The notes below the pieces were generated by a model. The model made no database searches. It saw only the letters and a list, made by a program, of their open reading frames with translations, and was not told where the DNA came from. From Salinicoccus sesuvii (GTDB lineage Bacteria; Bacillota; Bacilli; Staphylococcales; Salinicoccaceae), in assembly GCF_042648145.1 (NCBI RefSeq), contig NZ_JBHRWV010000002.1, forward strand, positions 248,001-312,000: DNA of 64,000 nt, in the 5' to 3' direction. Shown piece by piece: positions 50,481-59,321 of this stretch. The number at the start of each line of letters is the position of its first letter. The stretch's first letter is position 1. Made by a program: the position numbers and the translations under genes.

Positions 50481-52286
50481 ATGGAACAGTTAAAATCAAG
50501 AAATGAAGTTGAAGAAAAGTATACGTGGGATCTTTCTGATCTTTTTGTTTCTGATGAGGCGTTCGAATCAGCCGTAGAGAACGTTAGACCAGAAATAAAA
50601 GCATTTAGCGAAAAATATTCAGGTAGTCTATCGGACGCAAAAACTGCAATTGAAGCGATTGAGTATTACAAGGATCTGACCGAATCTCTCGTGCCGATTG
50701 GTGCATATGCCAACCTTAGAATGGCTTCTGATCAGGGAGATGCTTCGGCACAGCGGCTTAGCGGTCTTGCAAGCAATATCGGTACATACTACAGCAGCGA
50801 AACGAGTTTTCTAACAAGCGAACTGCTTCAGAAGGATGCGTCTTTCCTCGAAGATATCAAGAGCGAGTCATCTGAGTTCGAGAGTTTTGTGGACGAACTA
50901 CTGAAGCACAAGCCATATCAGTTAGACGCTAATGTAGAAAAGGCGCTTGCCTCCTACTCTACTGTATTCGAAGGTCCATACAGTCTTTATCAAAAAACTA
51001 AACTGCTCGATATCGATTTCGGTACTTTCAGTGCTAATGGAGAAGAAATCCCTCTCTCATACTTGGCTTTTGAAGGTGAATTGGAAGGTCATGAAAATGC
51101 AGAAATCAGACGTAACGCGTTCCGTGCGTTCAGTGATAAGCTTGGTCAATACCAACACACAACAGCTGCAACATACGATCTTCAGCTTAAACAGGAAAAG
51201 ACGACAGCAGATCTCCGTGGATTCGATTCAGTGTTTGACTACCTGCTCCACCGTCAGGACGTCGACCAGTCGCTCTATAATCGTCAGATCGATATGATTA
51301 TGAGCGATCTTGCCCCGCATATGAGAAGATATGCCAAATTACTAAAGCGTGTGCACGGCCTCGATGAAATGAAGTATGAAGACCTTAAAATTTCCCTCGA
51401 TCCATCATCAGAGCCTGAAATCAGCATCGAGGAATCTAGAAAATACATTAATGATGCACTCGCAATCATGGGAGATGACTATATCAACATGGTCAATCGC
51501 GCCTATGATGAACGTTGGATCGATTTTGTGAAAAATAAAGGTAAGTCTACTGGTGCATTCTGCTCCAGTCCATACGGATCTCACCCATTCATATTAATTT
51601 CTTGGACATCACTTATGACTGAAGTATTTGTTCTGGCCCATGAACTTGGCCATGCCGGCCACTTTTATAATGCCAATCGTTCCCAAAATGTATTCGATTC
51701 AAGAAGTTCCATGTACTTTGTCGAAGCACCAAGTACAATGAATGAAATGCTTATGGCGAACCACCTGCTTGAGAATTCAGATGATCCTAAATTCAAGCGT
51801 TGGGTTATCAGCTCAATCATTTCCAGAACATACTATCACAACTGTGTAACACACTTGCTTGAAGCTGCCTATCAACGTGAAGTGTATAAAAAAGTAGATC
51901 AGAATGAGAGCGTCTCCGCGCCTGTTTTGAATCAGCTCAAGCGCGAAGTAATCGAGCAGTTCTGGGGAGATGATGTTTCAATCACTGAAGGTGCAGAGCT
52001 GACATGGATGAGACAGCCGCATTACTATATGGGACTTTATCCATATACGTACTCCGCCGGACTGACCATTGCAACAGCAATGAGCAAAAGAGTAATGAAC
52101 GAAGGACAAGCTGCAGTCGATGACTGGCTCAAGGTTCTAAATGCAGGTGGCACAAAAGATCCTGTAGAACTGGCACGTATGGGTGGCGTTGATATTACTA
52201 CCGAGCAACCACTGCGTGACACAATCGATTATATCGGTGAATTGGTCGATCAACTGGAGAAATTAACAGAAGAAATAGAAGGATAA
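50481..52286 (+). CDS. pepF: Oligoendopeptidase F
   Basis: A 601-residue M3-family zinc metallopeptidase that cleaves short peptides in the cytoplasm. The zinc-binding motif HELGHAGH is at about residue 387, with the downstream glutamate in YFVEAPSTMNEML. AAAGGAG at 50463-50469 and ATG 50481 are used; the earlier GTG 50469 overlaps that site. A TATAAT at 50430-50435 is a possible -10. In S. aureus a PepF gene also lies between femAB and lysC. It ends with a strong terminator shared with a threonine aldolase gene. Confidence 0.94.
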   Translation: MEQLKSRNEVEEKYTWDLSDLFVSDEAFESAVENVRPEIKAFSEKYSGSLSDAKTAIEAIEYYKDLTESLVPIGAYANLRMASDQGDASAQRLSGLASNIGTYYSSETSFLTSELLQKDASFLEDIKSESSEFESFVDELLKHKPYQLDANVEKALASYSTVFEGPYSLYQKTKLLDIDFGTFSANGEEIPLSYLAFEGELEGHENAEIRRNAFRAFSDKLGQYQHTTAATYDLQLKQEKTTADLRGFDSVFDYLLHRQDVDQSLYNRQIDMIMSDLAPHMRRYAKLLKRVHGLDEMKYEDLKISLDPSSEPEISIEESRKYINDALAIMGDDYINMVNRAYDERWIDFVKNKGKSTGAFCSSPYGSHPFILISWTSLMTEVFVLAHELGHAGHFYNANRSQNVFDSRSSMYFVEAPSTMNEMLMANHLLENSDDPKFKRWVISSIISRTYYHNCVTHLLEAAYQREVYKKVDQNESVSAPVLNQLKREVIEQFWGDDVSITEGAELTWMRQPHYYMGLYPYTYSAGLTIATAMSKRVMNEGQAAVDDWLKVLNAGGTKDPVELARMGGVDITTEQPLRDTIDYIGELVDQLEKLTEEIEG

Positions 52287-52291
52287 GAATA

Positions 52292-52322
52292 AAACCCAGC
52301 CATTAGTGGCTGGGTTTTATTC
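52292..52322. terminator. Bidirectional terminator between pepF and ltaE
   Basis: AAAACCCAGCCA (52292-52303) and TGGCTGGGTTTT (52308-52319) are perfectly paired. Confidence 0.88.
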
Positions 52323-52335
52323 TTAATGAAATTCT

Positions 52336-53367
52336 CTATAGCTTTCTGATGTCCTTTATCAAGGCATCGACGTCCCCATGGTTGGTTGACCAGCTTGTAC
52401 AGAGACGGATGGCCTTTCTTGAAGCACCCACCTCTTCCCAGACATGGAATGCGTACTCAGTCTTCAATGTATCGATCTGAGCATCAGTAAGTATGGGAAA
52501 GATCTGGTTTGTAGTGGCCGGTGCATACATCTCTATCTGCTTCTCCTCAAAAGCTTGTGCCAGACGCTTGGCCATTTCTATTGCGTGCTTAGATATCTTA
52601 AAATACAACCCATCTTCGAAAAGTACCTCGAACTGAATGCCAAGAAGTCTGCCTTTAGCCAGCATCCCGCCTTTTTGTTTCATGATATAGCGGAAGTCCG
52701 ATTTTATCACTTCATTGGTGATGACAACGGCCTCGCCAAAAAGTGCGCCGACCTTTGTACCACCAATATAGAAAACATCGCACAAACGAGCTATATCCTC
52801 AATGCTTACATCATTGCTTTCCGATGCAAGCGCGTACCCAATTCTGGCGCCGTCAATCATAAGATATAGGTTGTTATGAGTACAGACATCCCTAAGACGT
52901 GTCAGCTCGTCATTAGAATACAGGGTGCCGGCTTCTGTTGGTTGGGAAATATAGACCATTTTCGGTTGTGGCATGTGCTCGTGGGTAGGATCATTCCAAT
53001 GCGCCTCTACCGCAATCTTAACCTGTTCGGCAGCTATTTTGCCGTGGCTATTCTCCAATTCCAAAACTTTATGTCCTATCGATTCGATCGCTCCTGTCTC
53101 ATGACCAGCGATATGTCCACTGTCCGGTGCAATTACACCCTGATGGGGTCTGAGCATTGAGGCAATGATGGTCATATTTGCCTGAGTTCCTCCAGTCATA
53201 AAATGTACATCAACATCTGCGCCGCAGAGTTCACGTATATATCTTCTGGCTGTATCTGTATGGTAATCCATCCCGTAACCCGGTAATTGTTCGTTATTGG
53301 TTTCATAAAGACGCTCCAGAATGGACTCATGTGCCCCTTCTATGTAATCACTATCAAATCTAATCAT
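52336..53367 (-). CDS. ltaE: Low-specificity L-threonine aldolase-like PLP enzyme
   Basis: A 343-residue PLP enzyme of the beta-eliminating-lyase group, splitting threonine or allo-threonine into glycine and acetaldehyde. Seen: FMTGGTQANM (cofactor phosphate loop), HIAGHETGAIE, IDGARIGYALA with the PLP-ring Asp, and the Schiff-base lysine in YIGGTKVGAL (about residue 200). Threonine aldolase could help supply glycine, which the Fem enzymes use heavily. The gene is followed in the same direction by nothing closer than its terminator with pepF. Confidence 0.85.
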   Translation of the reverse strand: MIRFDSDYIEGAHESILERLYETNNEQLPGYGMDYHTDTARRYIRELCGADVDVHFMTGGTQANMTIIASMLRPHQGVIAPDSGHIAGHETGAIESIGHKVLELENSHGKIAAEQVKIAVEAHWNDPTHEHMPQPKMVYISQPTEAGTLYSNDELTRLRDVCTHNNLYLMIDGARIGYALASESNDVSIEDIARLCDVFYIGGTKVGALFGEAVVITNEVIKSDFRYIMKQKGGMLAKGRLLGIQFEVLFEDGLYFKISKHAIEMAKRLAQAFEEKQIEMYAPATTNQIFPILTDAQIDTLKTEYAFHVWEEVGASRKAIRLCTSWSTNHGDVDALIKDIRKL

Positions 53368-53432
53368 CCAACCCCTCTTTTCACGTTTAAATATACTCCA
53401 AGCATACCTAATTGCCTGACGCTACTCAATAT

Positions 53433-53462
53433 AAAAGGCCCTCTCACACTCGAGGGCCTTTA
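53433..53462 (-). terminator. Terminator after cvfB
   Basis: AAAGGCCCTC (53434-53443) pairs with GAGGGCCTTT (53452-53461); the minus strand reads into T-rich sequence. Confidence 0.8.
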
Positions 53463-53467
53463 GATAT

Positions 53468-54337
53468 CTATTGGTTCTTTGCGATTGTTTCTTTATCTGT
53501 TTGCTCCACTTTGCCTTCTTTCATCAATCGACCGAGCGCACGTTTGAAAGATCCTTTAGACATGTTGAATGCTTCTTTTATATCTTCAGGTGTACTTTTA
53601 TCAGTCAGTGGCATGCTGCCACCATTCTTCGTAATATAATCCATTAGTTTCTCGCTATCTGCATCCATTTTTTTGTACGCCTGCTGGATGAAAGAGCCAT
53701 TGATTTCCCCTTTTTCATTGATACCGATTACTCTGAATTTCTTCAATTCACCAAGACGGGGCTCTGACTCCCTTTCACTTTCATGCACAAATACTTTATG
53801 GCCATCTTCAGTCAGTAGGAATGTGCCAATCCTGAGCAGACGGTATGGTCGGCCTTCGAGCCATTTGTTCTTCATCTCTGCAAATTTCGATGCATCCATT
53901 GGCGTAAAACGTTCTGCTGCATCATTTTCGCTTAGTAACCTACCGTACAGTTGATTATCATGCTCTGCACGCAGTACAAGATACAGCTGATCCCCTTCTG
54001 TCGGCCAGACGTCCTTGACTTTAGGAAGATCAATCCATGGCACGAGAATGTCCCTTGGTGCACCAACATTCACATAGGCACCATCCCTGTTGACTTCTGT
54101 AACAGTCGCATAACCGTACTGACCGACTGATGCTGTCGGTACAATGGGTGCGGCAAATAGTTCGCCACTTCTGTTCGGATAAATGAAAGCACTGACCTGA
54201 TCGCCGATTTCAAATTCTTCATCTGATGTCGAAGCGTTCATTCTAATATATTGTGCATCTTCTGTTTTCAGATGGTAGGTCGAACCTTCCTTTTTGATGA
54301 CTTTCAAAAATTGTACTGTTCCTGATATGGGTTCCAT
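53468..54337 (-). CDS. cvfB: CvfB-like S1 RNA-binding protein
   Basis: A 289-residue cytoplasmic protein of the CvfB/YitL family. It contains consecutive S1-like OB folds (about residues 5-60, 68-130 with YATVTEVNRDGAYVNVG, and 150-215) and a C-terminal winged-helix domain (about 220-285, MSKGSFKRALGRLM). In S. aureus CvfB binds RNA and affects virulence gene expression. It lies 11 bases downstream of the sirtuin gene on the same strand, so they form a two-gene unit. The S. aureus gene has the same neighbourhood beside lysC. Confidence 0.92.
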   Translation of the reverse strand: MEPISGTVQFLKVIKKEGSTYHLKTEDAQYIRMNASTSDEEFEIGDQVSAFIYPNRSGELFAAPIVPTASVGQYGYATVTEVNRDGAYVNVGAPRDILVPWIDLPKVKDVWPTEGDQLYLVLRAEHDNQLYGRLLSENDAAERFTPMDASKFAEMKNKWLEGRPYRLLRIGTFLLTEDGHKVFVHESERESEPRLGELKKFRVIGINEKGEINGSFIQQAYKKMDADSEKLMDYITKNGGSMPLTDKSTPEDIKEAFNMSKGSFKRALGRLMKEGKVEQTDKETIAKNQ

Positions 54338-54348
54338 ATATTATCTCC

Positions 54349-55077
54349 TTAACTATTGTAGATGTGCTCGATGACTTCGGTCATATTCCGATTAATGACC
54401 AGGTCAGCTGCACGATCGAATGGTGTGCTGTCTTTATTAATGATAACGAAGTGGGTGCCGTTGAAATAATTGATAAGAAATGCTGCCGGGTTGACGACAA
54501 GTGAAGTCCCCATGACCACAAGTGTGTCCGCCTGTACTAACTTGTCGATCGCAGACTGGATCACCGACTCGTCCAGCATTTCTTCATAGAGTACAATGTC
54601 CGGTCTCAATATGCCGCCGCATCCACAGACGGTCAAATCCTGCTCGACGACTGTGTTTTTATTATACTTGACATTACAATTAACGCAGTAGAAGCGGTTA
54701 ATTGTTCCATGCAGTTCATCAACATTGCGACTGCCCGCCCCCGCATGAAGGCCATCTATATTCTGGGTAATGACACCAAGAGAACGCCCTTTTTGTTCTT
54801 CATTTGCAATGAAATCATGAGCGATATTGGGGAGTTTATCCAAATACATCAATCGTTTTCTATAAAAGCGGATAAAACTCTCAGGGGCATCTTCAAGATG
54901 TGACCGGCTTAGCAAGTATTCGGGAGAGTGCCCTCCCTGGCTAATCTCATCAAACAATCCGCCCATGCTTCTAAAGTCGGGAATGCCACTTTCTACAGAG
55001 ACGCCTGCTCCCGTGAAAAATACACTGCGCTGGCTGTTTCTGATTATGTCTGAAAATCGGCCTGTTTCTTGTTCCAT
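54349..55077 (-). CDS. SIR2-family NAD-dependent protein deacylase
   Basis: A 242-residue sirtuin. Catalytic-domain motifs: FTGAGVSVESGIPDFRS, TQNIDGLHAGAG, the catalytic histidine in ELHGT, a zinc site CVNCNVKYNK...CGCGG with four cysteines, and MGTSLVVNPAA. Removes acetyl or other acyl groups from lysines using NAD+. Tyr and Arg of the desuccinylase type cannot be confirmed from the helix here. It is upstream of cvfB in one operon and divergent from the ABC-F gene, with a near-perfect dyad in the gap. Confidence 0.92.
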   Translation of the reverse strand: MEQETGRFSDIIRNSQRSVFFTGAGVSVESGIPDFRSMGGLFDEISQGGHSPEYLLSRSHLEDAPESFIRFYRKRLMYLDKLPNIAHDFIANEEQKGRSLGVITQNIDGLHAGAGSRNVDELHGTINRFYCVNCNVKYNKNTVVEQDLTVCGCGGILRPDIVLYEEMLDESVIQSAIDKLVQADTLVVMGTSLVVNPAAFLINYFNGTHFVIINKDSTPFDRAADLVINRNMTEVIEHIYNS

Positions 55078-55102
55078 CGGTCATTGACCTCCTAGAATTA
55101 TA

Positions 55103-55131
55103 TTTCAATGGTACCACAAATGTGGTATCAT
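55103..55131. promoter_or_regulatory. Promoter with internal dyad between sirtuin and ABC-F genes
   Basis: TTTCAA (55103-55108), 17 bases, TATCAT (55126-55131). A dyad ATGGTACCACA/TGTGGTATCAT (55108-55131, one mismatch, two-base spacer) fills the spacer and -10, a placement typical of a repressor operator. Confidence 0.45.
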
Positions 55132-55161
55132 CGCTTAAGAATATACTAAAGGAGAGTGCCT

Positions 55162-56766
55162 ATGCTACAGGTTACAGATATCAGTCTGAGGTTTGGTGAC
55201 CGAAAACTGTTTGAAGATGTAAATATAAAGTTCACACCCGGAAACTGCTACGGTCTTATTGGCGCAAATGGTGCCGGCAAATCGACGTTTCTTAAAATAC
55301 TTTCAGGAGAACTGGAAGCACAGACAGGTCATGTGAGCATGGGGAATGATGAAAGACTGGCCGTACTGAAACAGAATCAGTTCGGATATGAAGAACATCG
55401 CGTTCTCGATGTCGTCATGATGGGACATGCTAAGCTATGGGATATCATGAACGAAAAGAACGCCATATATATGAAACCAGATTTTTCAGATGAAGATGGC
55501 ATGCGTGCGGCCGAACTTGAAGGTGAATATGGAGAAATGGGAGGCTGGACAGCTGAAGCAGACGCAGAGAGCCTCCTCCATGGTCTTGGCATCGGTGCGG
55601 ATCTGATTGACAAAAACATGTCAGAACTTGAGAACAATCAAAAAGTGAAAGTCCTCTTAGCACAAAGTCTTTTCGGCGATCCGGACGTACTGCTACTTGA
55701 CGAGCCAACCAATGGTCTCGATATCGAAGCAATCCAGTGGCTTGAGGAATTTTTGATGAATTTCAACAATACCGTCATTGTCGTCTCTCACGACCGTCAC
55801 TTCTTGAATAACGTATGTACCCACATTGCAGACCTTGACTTTAGCAAGATCCAGGTCTACGTCGGCAACTACGACTTCTGGTACCAGTCCAGCCAACTTG
55901 CCCAGCAGATGGCGCAGGAACAGAATAAGAAGAAGGAAGAGAAAATCAAGGAACTGAAAGATTTCGTCGCACGTTTTAGTGCGAATGCATCGAAATCGAA
56001 ACAGGCGACCAGCCGTAAGAAAACCCTTGAAAAGATAGAACTTGACGATATCAAACCATCATCAAGGAAATATCCATTTGTTCACTTCACACCTGAGCGT
56101 GAGATTGGTAATGATCTACTACAAGTCAAAAATCTCTCCCATACGGTTGATGGTCAAAAGGTCCTGGATAACGTGAATTTCACGCTGGATCCATACGATA
56201 AAACAGTACTGATCAGCTACTCCGAAATCGCGCGTACTACCCTTCTGCGTATTCTTGCCGGAGAGATTACACCAGATGAAGGAGAAGTCAAATGGGGCGT
56301 AACGACAAGTCACACTTATCTCCCGAAGGACAATTCCGAATTCTTCGAGGGTGTGAATACAGACCTAGTCGACTGGTTGCGCCAGTACGCCCCTCCTGAA
56401 GAACAGACAGAGACTTTCCTTAGAGGATTTCTCGGCCGCATGCTTTTCAGTGGCGAGGAAGCTAAAAAGAAAGCAAATGTTCTATCCGGTGGTGAGAAGG
56501 TAAGAGCGATGCTATCGAAAATGATGTTGTCGAAATCAAATGTGCTCATCTTGGATGAGCCGACAAACCACTTGGATCTCGAGAGCATCACTTCTGTCAA
56601 CGAAGGACTGAAGAAATTCAAGGGATCCATTATCTTTGCTTCCCATGACTTCGAGTTTATCAATACCATCGCAAACAAGGTATTGGAACTAGAAAAAACC
56701 GGTGCTATTGTAAAAGAATCAACGTACGAAGAGTACTTGAAGGATAAAGGGCTCATTAAGTCATAA
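55162..56766 (+). CDS. ABC-F family ATPase (YkpA/YbiT type)
   Basis: A 534-residue soluble protein with two ATP-binding cassettes and no membrane domain, of the ABC-F family that acts on ribosomes. First cassette: Walker A GANGAGKST (about residue 36) and LLDEPTNGLDIEA. The inter-domain linker (about 240-300) is charged and contains KSKQATSRKKTLEKI. Second cassette: degenerate Walker A SYSEIARTTLL, an intact LSGGEKVRAML signature and LDEPTNHLDLES. AAGGAG precedes ATG 55162. It resembles translation-factor ABC-F members rather than known antibiotic-resistance types. Confidence 0.9.
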   Translation: MLQVTDISLRFGDRKLFEDVNIKFTPGNCYGLIGANGAGKSTFLKILSGELEAQTGHVSMGNDERLAVLKQNQFGYEEHRVLDVVMMGHAKLWDIMNEKNAIYMKPDFSDEDGMRAAELEGEYGEMGGWTAEADAESLLHGLGIGADLIDKNMSELENNQKVKVLLAQSLFGDPDVLLLDEPTNGLDIEAIQWLEEFLMNFNNTVIVVSHDRHFLNNVCTHIADLDFSKIQVYVGNYDFWYQSSQLAQQMAQEQNKKKEEKIKELKDFVARFSANASKSKQATSRKKTLEKIELDDIKPSSRKYPFVHFTPEREIGNDLLQVKNLSHTVDGQKVLDNVNFTLDPYDKTVLISYSEIARTTLLRILAGEITPDEGEVKWGVTTSHTYLPKDNSEFFEGVNTDLVDWLRQYAPPEEQTETFLRGFLGRMLFSGEEAKKKANVLSGGEKVRAMLSKMMLSKSNVLILDEPTNHLDLESITSVNEGLKKFKGSIIFASHDFEFINTIANKVLELEKTGAIVKESTYEEYLKDKGLIKS

Positions 56767-56799
56767 TTGTGAGGCAATTTCATGTTTTTAAAAAAGTAG

Positions 56800-56828
56800 T
56801 TTACATGCACGAGTGATGTATGTATAAT
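56800..56828 (+). promoter_or_regulatory. Promoter of the lysine operon
   Basis: TTTACA (56800-56805), exactly 17 bases, TATAAT (56823-56828): a strong sigma-A promoter feeding the riboswitch. Confidence 0.85.
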
Positions 56829-56849
56829 TACGATTATAAAATTTAATAA

Positions 56850-57025
56850 TCAGTTGGATGAGGCGCATCAATCAATAGTAACCACTTATCAAAGCCTGCG
56901 AGCTTTAAGTGTGTAAAAGGGTGAGATGCCGAAATGACTGGCCGTTGCAGCGGCCCGTTATTGGATCTGAAGGTTAAGAGCTACAGATCTGTCATTATTT
57001 TCACAAAATAATGGAGTGCATCACT
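56850..57025 (+). ncRNA. Lysine riboswitch (L box)
   Basis: The aptamer core elements of the L box are present in order: GATGAGGCGCATC, AGTAA, AAGGGTGAGATGCCGAA (about 56918-56934), GGCCGTT...GCAGCGGCC, TTGGATCTGAAGG, and the closing GGAGTGCATC, whose CATC pairs with the first GATG as P1. It is followed by a terminator, so binding lysine should stop transcription of lysC and the genes after it. Confidence 0.93.
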
Positions 57026-57038
57026 TGTGTATAGATAT

Positions 57039-57070
57039 AACAAGTCCGGCATTCCGGGCTTGTTTTTTTT
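57039..57070 (+). terminator. Riboswitch-controlled terminator before lysC
   Basis: AACAAGTCCGG (57039-57049) pairs with CCGGGCTTGTT (57054-57064, with a G-U), followed by eight T. Confidence 0.9.
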
Positions 57071-57104
57071 AGTTTAAGTGAGTACTTCCCTAACAGGAGG
57101 TCGT

Positions 57105-58307
57105 ATGGAAACAAGTGTATTGAAGTTTGGTGGCACATCTGTAGGTAATTTTGACAAGATAAGAAGTATCGCGGGGGAACTGCATTCGAGAGTCTCACAA
57201 GGTGAGAAATTGATTGTTGTTGTCAGTGCGATGGGAGGTACAACGGATGAGCTGCTCCAGAACGCGGGTCAGCTATCCTCTGCTCCAAAGGAGGATCATG
57301 TGGCACTGCTACTCACTACCGGTGAGCAGCAGACGATTTCCTACCTTTCGATTGTACTTGAGGACCTTGGTGTCCGTACGAAAGCCATGACAGGATATCA
57401 AGCAGGAATAAAAACGTTCGGTGGTCATATGAAAAGTAAGATCGCAGATATCGATGAAGAACGGTTGAAAGTTACGCTTGAAGATTATGACGTCATCGTT
57501 ATTGCAGGTTTTCAAGGTATCAATGATGATTTTGAGATTACGACACTTGGCCGCGGCGGATCCGATACGACGGCGGTAGCCATTGCAGCACGTTGCAGTA
57601 TGCCGTGCGAGATATATACGGATGTGGACGGGGTTTACACTATCGATCCAAGAGTCTATAGCACTGCCTCAAGAATCCATGAGATCACATACGATGAAAT
57701 GATGGAGATGAGTGCACTCGGCGCCGGCGTTCTTGAAACAAGATGTATAGAAATCGCAAAAAATCATTCTATCCCGATATATCTTGGGCGCACATTATCT
57801 GAAGAGAGAGGAACATGGATTATGCAGGACACGCAAATACTTGAGAGAAAAGCCGTTACGGGGGCAGCACTTGATAGTGATATCATCCATGTTACCCTCT
57901 ATGAACCAAAGAAGGAGTCGACTCTCATCTTTGATCTTTTCAAGCGGTTTGAGACACATGACATCAACATCGACATGATTTCGCAGGTCGTTAATAGTGA
58001 GGGATTTCAGCTGTCCTTTACAGTGAAAGGCAACGATTCGTACCGTCTCGATGACATCTTCGAAACCGTCGGTCGCATGCATCCTGAAATGATGCTCGAC
58101 GCAAGAACTACCCGATCAAAAGTATCTATTATCGGTTCAGGAATGCGGGATATGACCGGGGTTGCTTCGAAAGCATTTATGGCTCTTGAAGGTGCAGGAA
58201 TTAAGTTTTATCAGACAACGACTTCTGAAATCAGCATTTCCTATGTCGTAGACAGCAAAGATGACAAACAAGCAATCGAAGTACTGGCGACAGCCTTCGA
58301 ACTATAA
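57105..58307 (+). CDS. lysC: Aspartokinase
   Basis: A 400-residue enzyme phosphorylating aspartate, the first step to lysine, DAP, threonine and methionine. Kinase motif KFGGTSVG at the start, then VVVSAMGGTTD, TTGEQQTISYL and the catalytic GRGGSDTTAVAIAA; two ACT domains follow (about 260-400), of the kind that bind lysine for feedback control. AGGAGG at 57094-57099 sets ATG 57105. It is the first gene of the riboswitch-controlled operon lysC-asd-dapA-dapB-dapD-hipO-alr-lysA. Confidence 0.96.
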   Translation: METSVLKFGGTSVGNFDKIRSIAGELHSRVSQGEKLIVVVSAMGGTTDELLQNAGQLSSAPKEDHVALLLTTGEQQTISYLSIVLEDLGVRTKAMTGYQAGIKTFGGHMKSKIADIDEERLKVTLEDYDVIVIAGFQGINDDFEITTLGRGGSDTTAVAIAARCSMPCEIYTDVDGVYTIDPRVYSTASRIHEITYDEMMEMSALGAGVLETRCIEIAKNHSIPIYLGRTLSEERGTWIMQDTQILERKAVTGAALDSDIIHVTLYEPKKESTLIFDLFKRFETHDINIDMISQVVNSEGFQLSFTVKGNDSYRLDDIFETVGRMHPEMMLDARTTRSKVSIIGSGMRDMTGVASKAFMALEGAGIKFYQTTTSEISISYVVDSKDDKQAIEVLATAFEL

Positions 58308-58325
58308 AACCAGGAGGAGATCAAT

Positions 58326-59321
58326 ATGGTCAAAGTAGCAATAGTTGGAGCAACGGGTGTGGTCGGCAGCAAGATGATCGAAATGTTCGAGCAATATGAA
58401 ATAGAAGCGGATGAGCTGGTGCTCTTCTCTTCTCCACGTTCAGCAGGTAAAAAGATTGAGGTCATGGGGCAAACCCTTACTGTTACGGAACTGAATGAAG
58501 AATCTGCGCAGGAAGCTTTCGACTATGTTGTCATGAGTGCTGGAGGAAGTACTAGCAAACAGTTCGCACCAATCTTTGAAGAGAACGGTGCCATCGTTAT
58601 AGATAATTCTAGTCAGTGGCGGATGCATGAAGATATAGACCTTATCGTACCAGAAATCAATACGCCCAAACTTGATCGCGGTATCATAGCCAATCCTAAC
58701 TGTTCGACTATACAGTCGGTCGTCGCACTCCAACCACTCAAGGAACGGTTTGGACTGAAGCGCGTACACTATACTACCTATCAAGCGGTATCCGGTTCTG
58801 GTGCTGGTGGTTTAAGAGACCTTGAGGCCGGCGCGAAAGGAGAGGCACCGACGACCTATCCGCATCCGATTCACGATAACGTCCTCCCCCACATCGATGT
58901 CTTTATGGAAGATGGCTACACAAAAGAAGAAATAAAGATGATGGACGAAACGAAAAAGATCCTTGATCAGCCGGACCTTCGTGTAACAGCGACTTGTGTC
59001 AGGGTTCCGGTATCGAACAGTCACAGCGTGCATATCAACGTCACTCTCGATCAGGATGCTTCAGTAGAAGCGGTCAGAGAAGCCTTCAAGAATATTTCCC
59101 ACATCAAATTGGTGGATGACCCTGCTAATAATGTCTACCCGACGCCACTTGACAGTACCGGCAAGCCGGAAGTTTCAGTTGGACGCATAAGAAAAGATGA
59201 TTCATTGGAGAATACATTTCATATATGGTGTACAGCAGATAATCTCTTGAAAGGCGCTGCGCAGAACACAGTACAGATCTTAAAAATGATGATGGAAACG
59301 GAGAGGGTTCATAATGAATGA
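58326..59321 (+). CDS. asd: Aspartate-semialdehyde dehydrogenase
   Basis: A 331-residue NADPH enzyme producing aspartate semialdehyde. Seen: IVGATGVVGSKM (cofactor loop), the active cysteine in ANPNCSTIQ (about residue 125), the TYQAVSGSGAGGLRDLEAG block, and SHSVHINVTL with the catalytic His. AGGAGG lies before ATG 58326. dapA overlaps its last 8 bases. Confidence 0.96.
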   Translation: MVKVAIVGATGVVGSKMIEMFEQYEIEADELVLFSSPRSAGKKIEVMGQTLTVTELNEESAQEAFDYVVMSAGGSTSKQFAPIFEENGAIVIDNSSQWRMHEDIDLIVPEINTPKLDRGIIANPNCSTIQSVVALQPLKERFGLKRVHYTTYQAVSGSGAGGLRDLEAGAKGEAPTTYPHPIHDNVLPHIDVFMEDGYTKEEIKMMDETKKILDQPDLRVTATCVRVPVSNSHSVHINVTLDQDASVEAVREAFKNISHIKLVDDPANNVYPTPLDSTGKPEVSVGRIRKDDSLENTFHIWCTADNLLKGAAQNTVQILKMMMETERVHNE

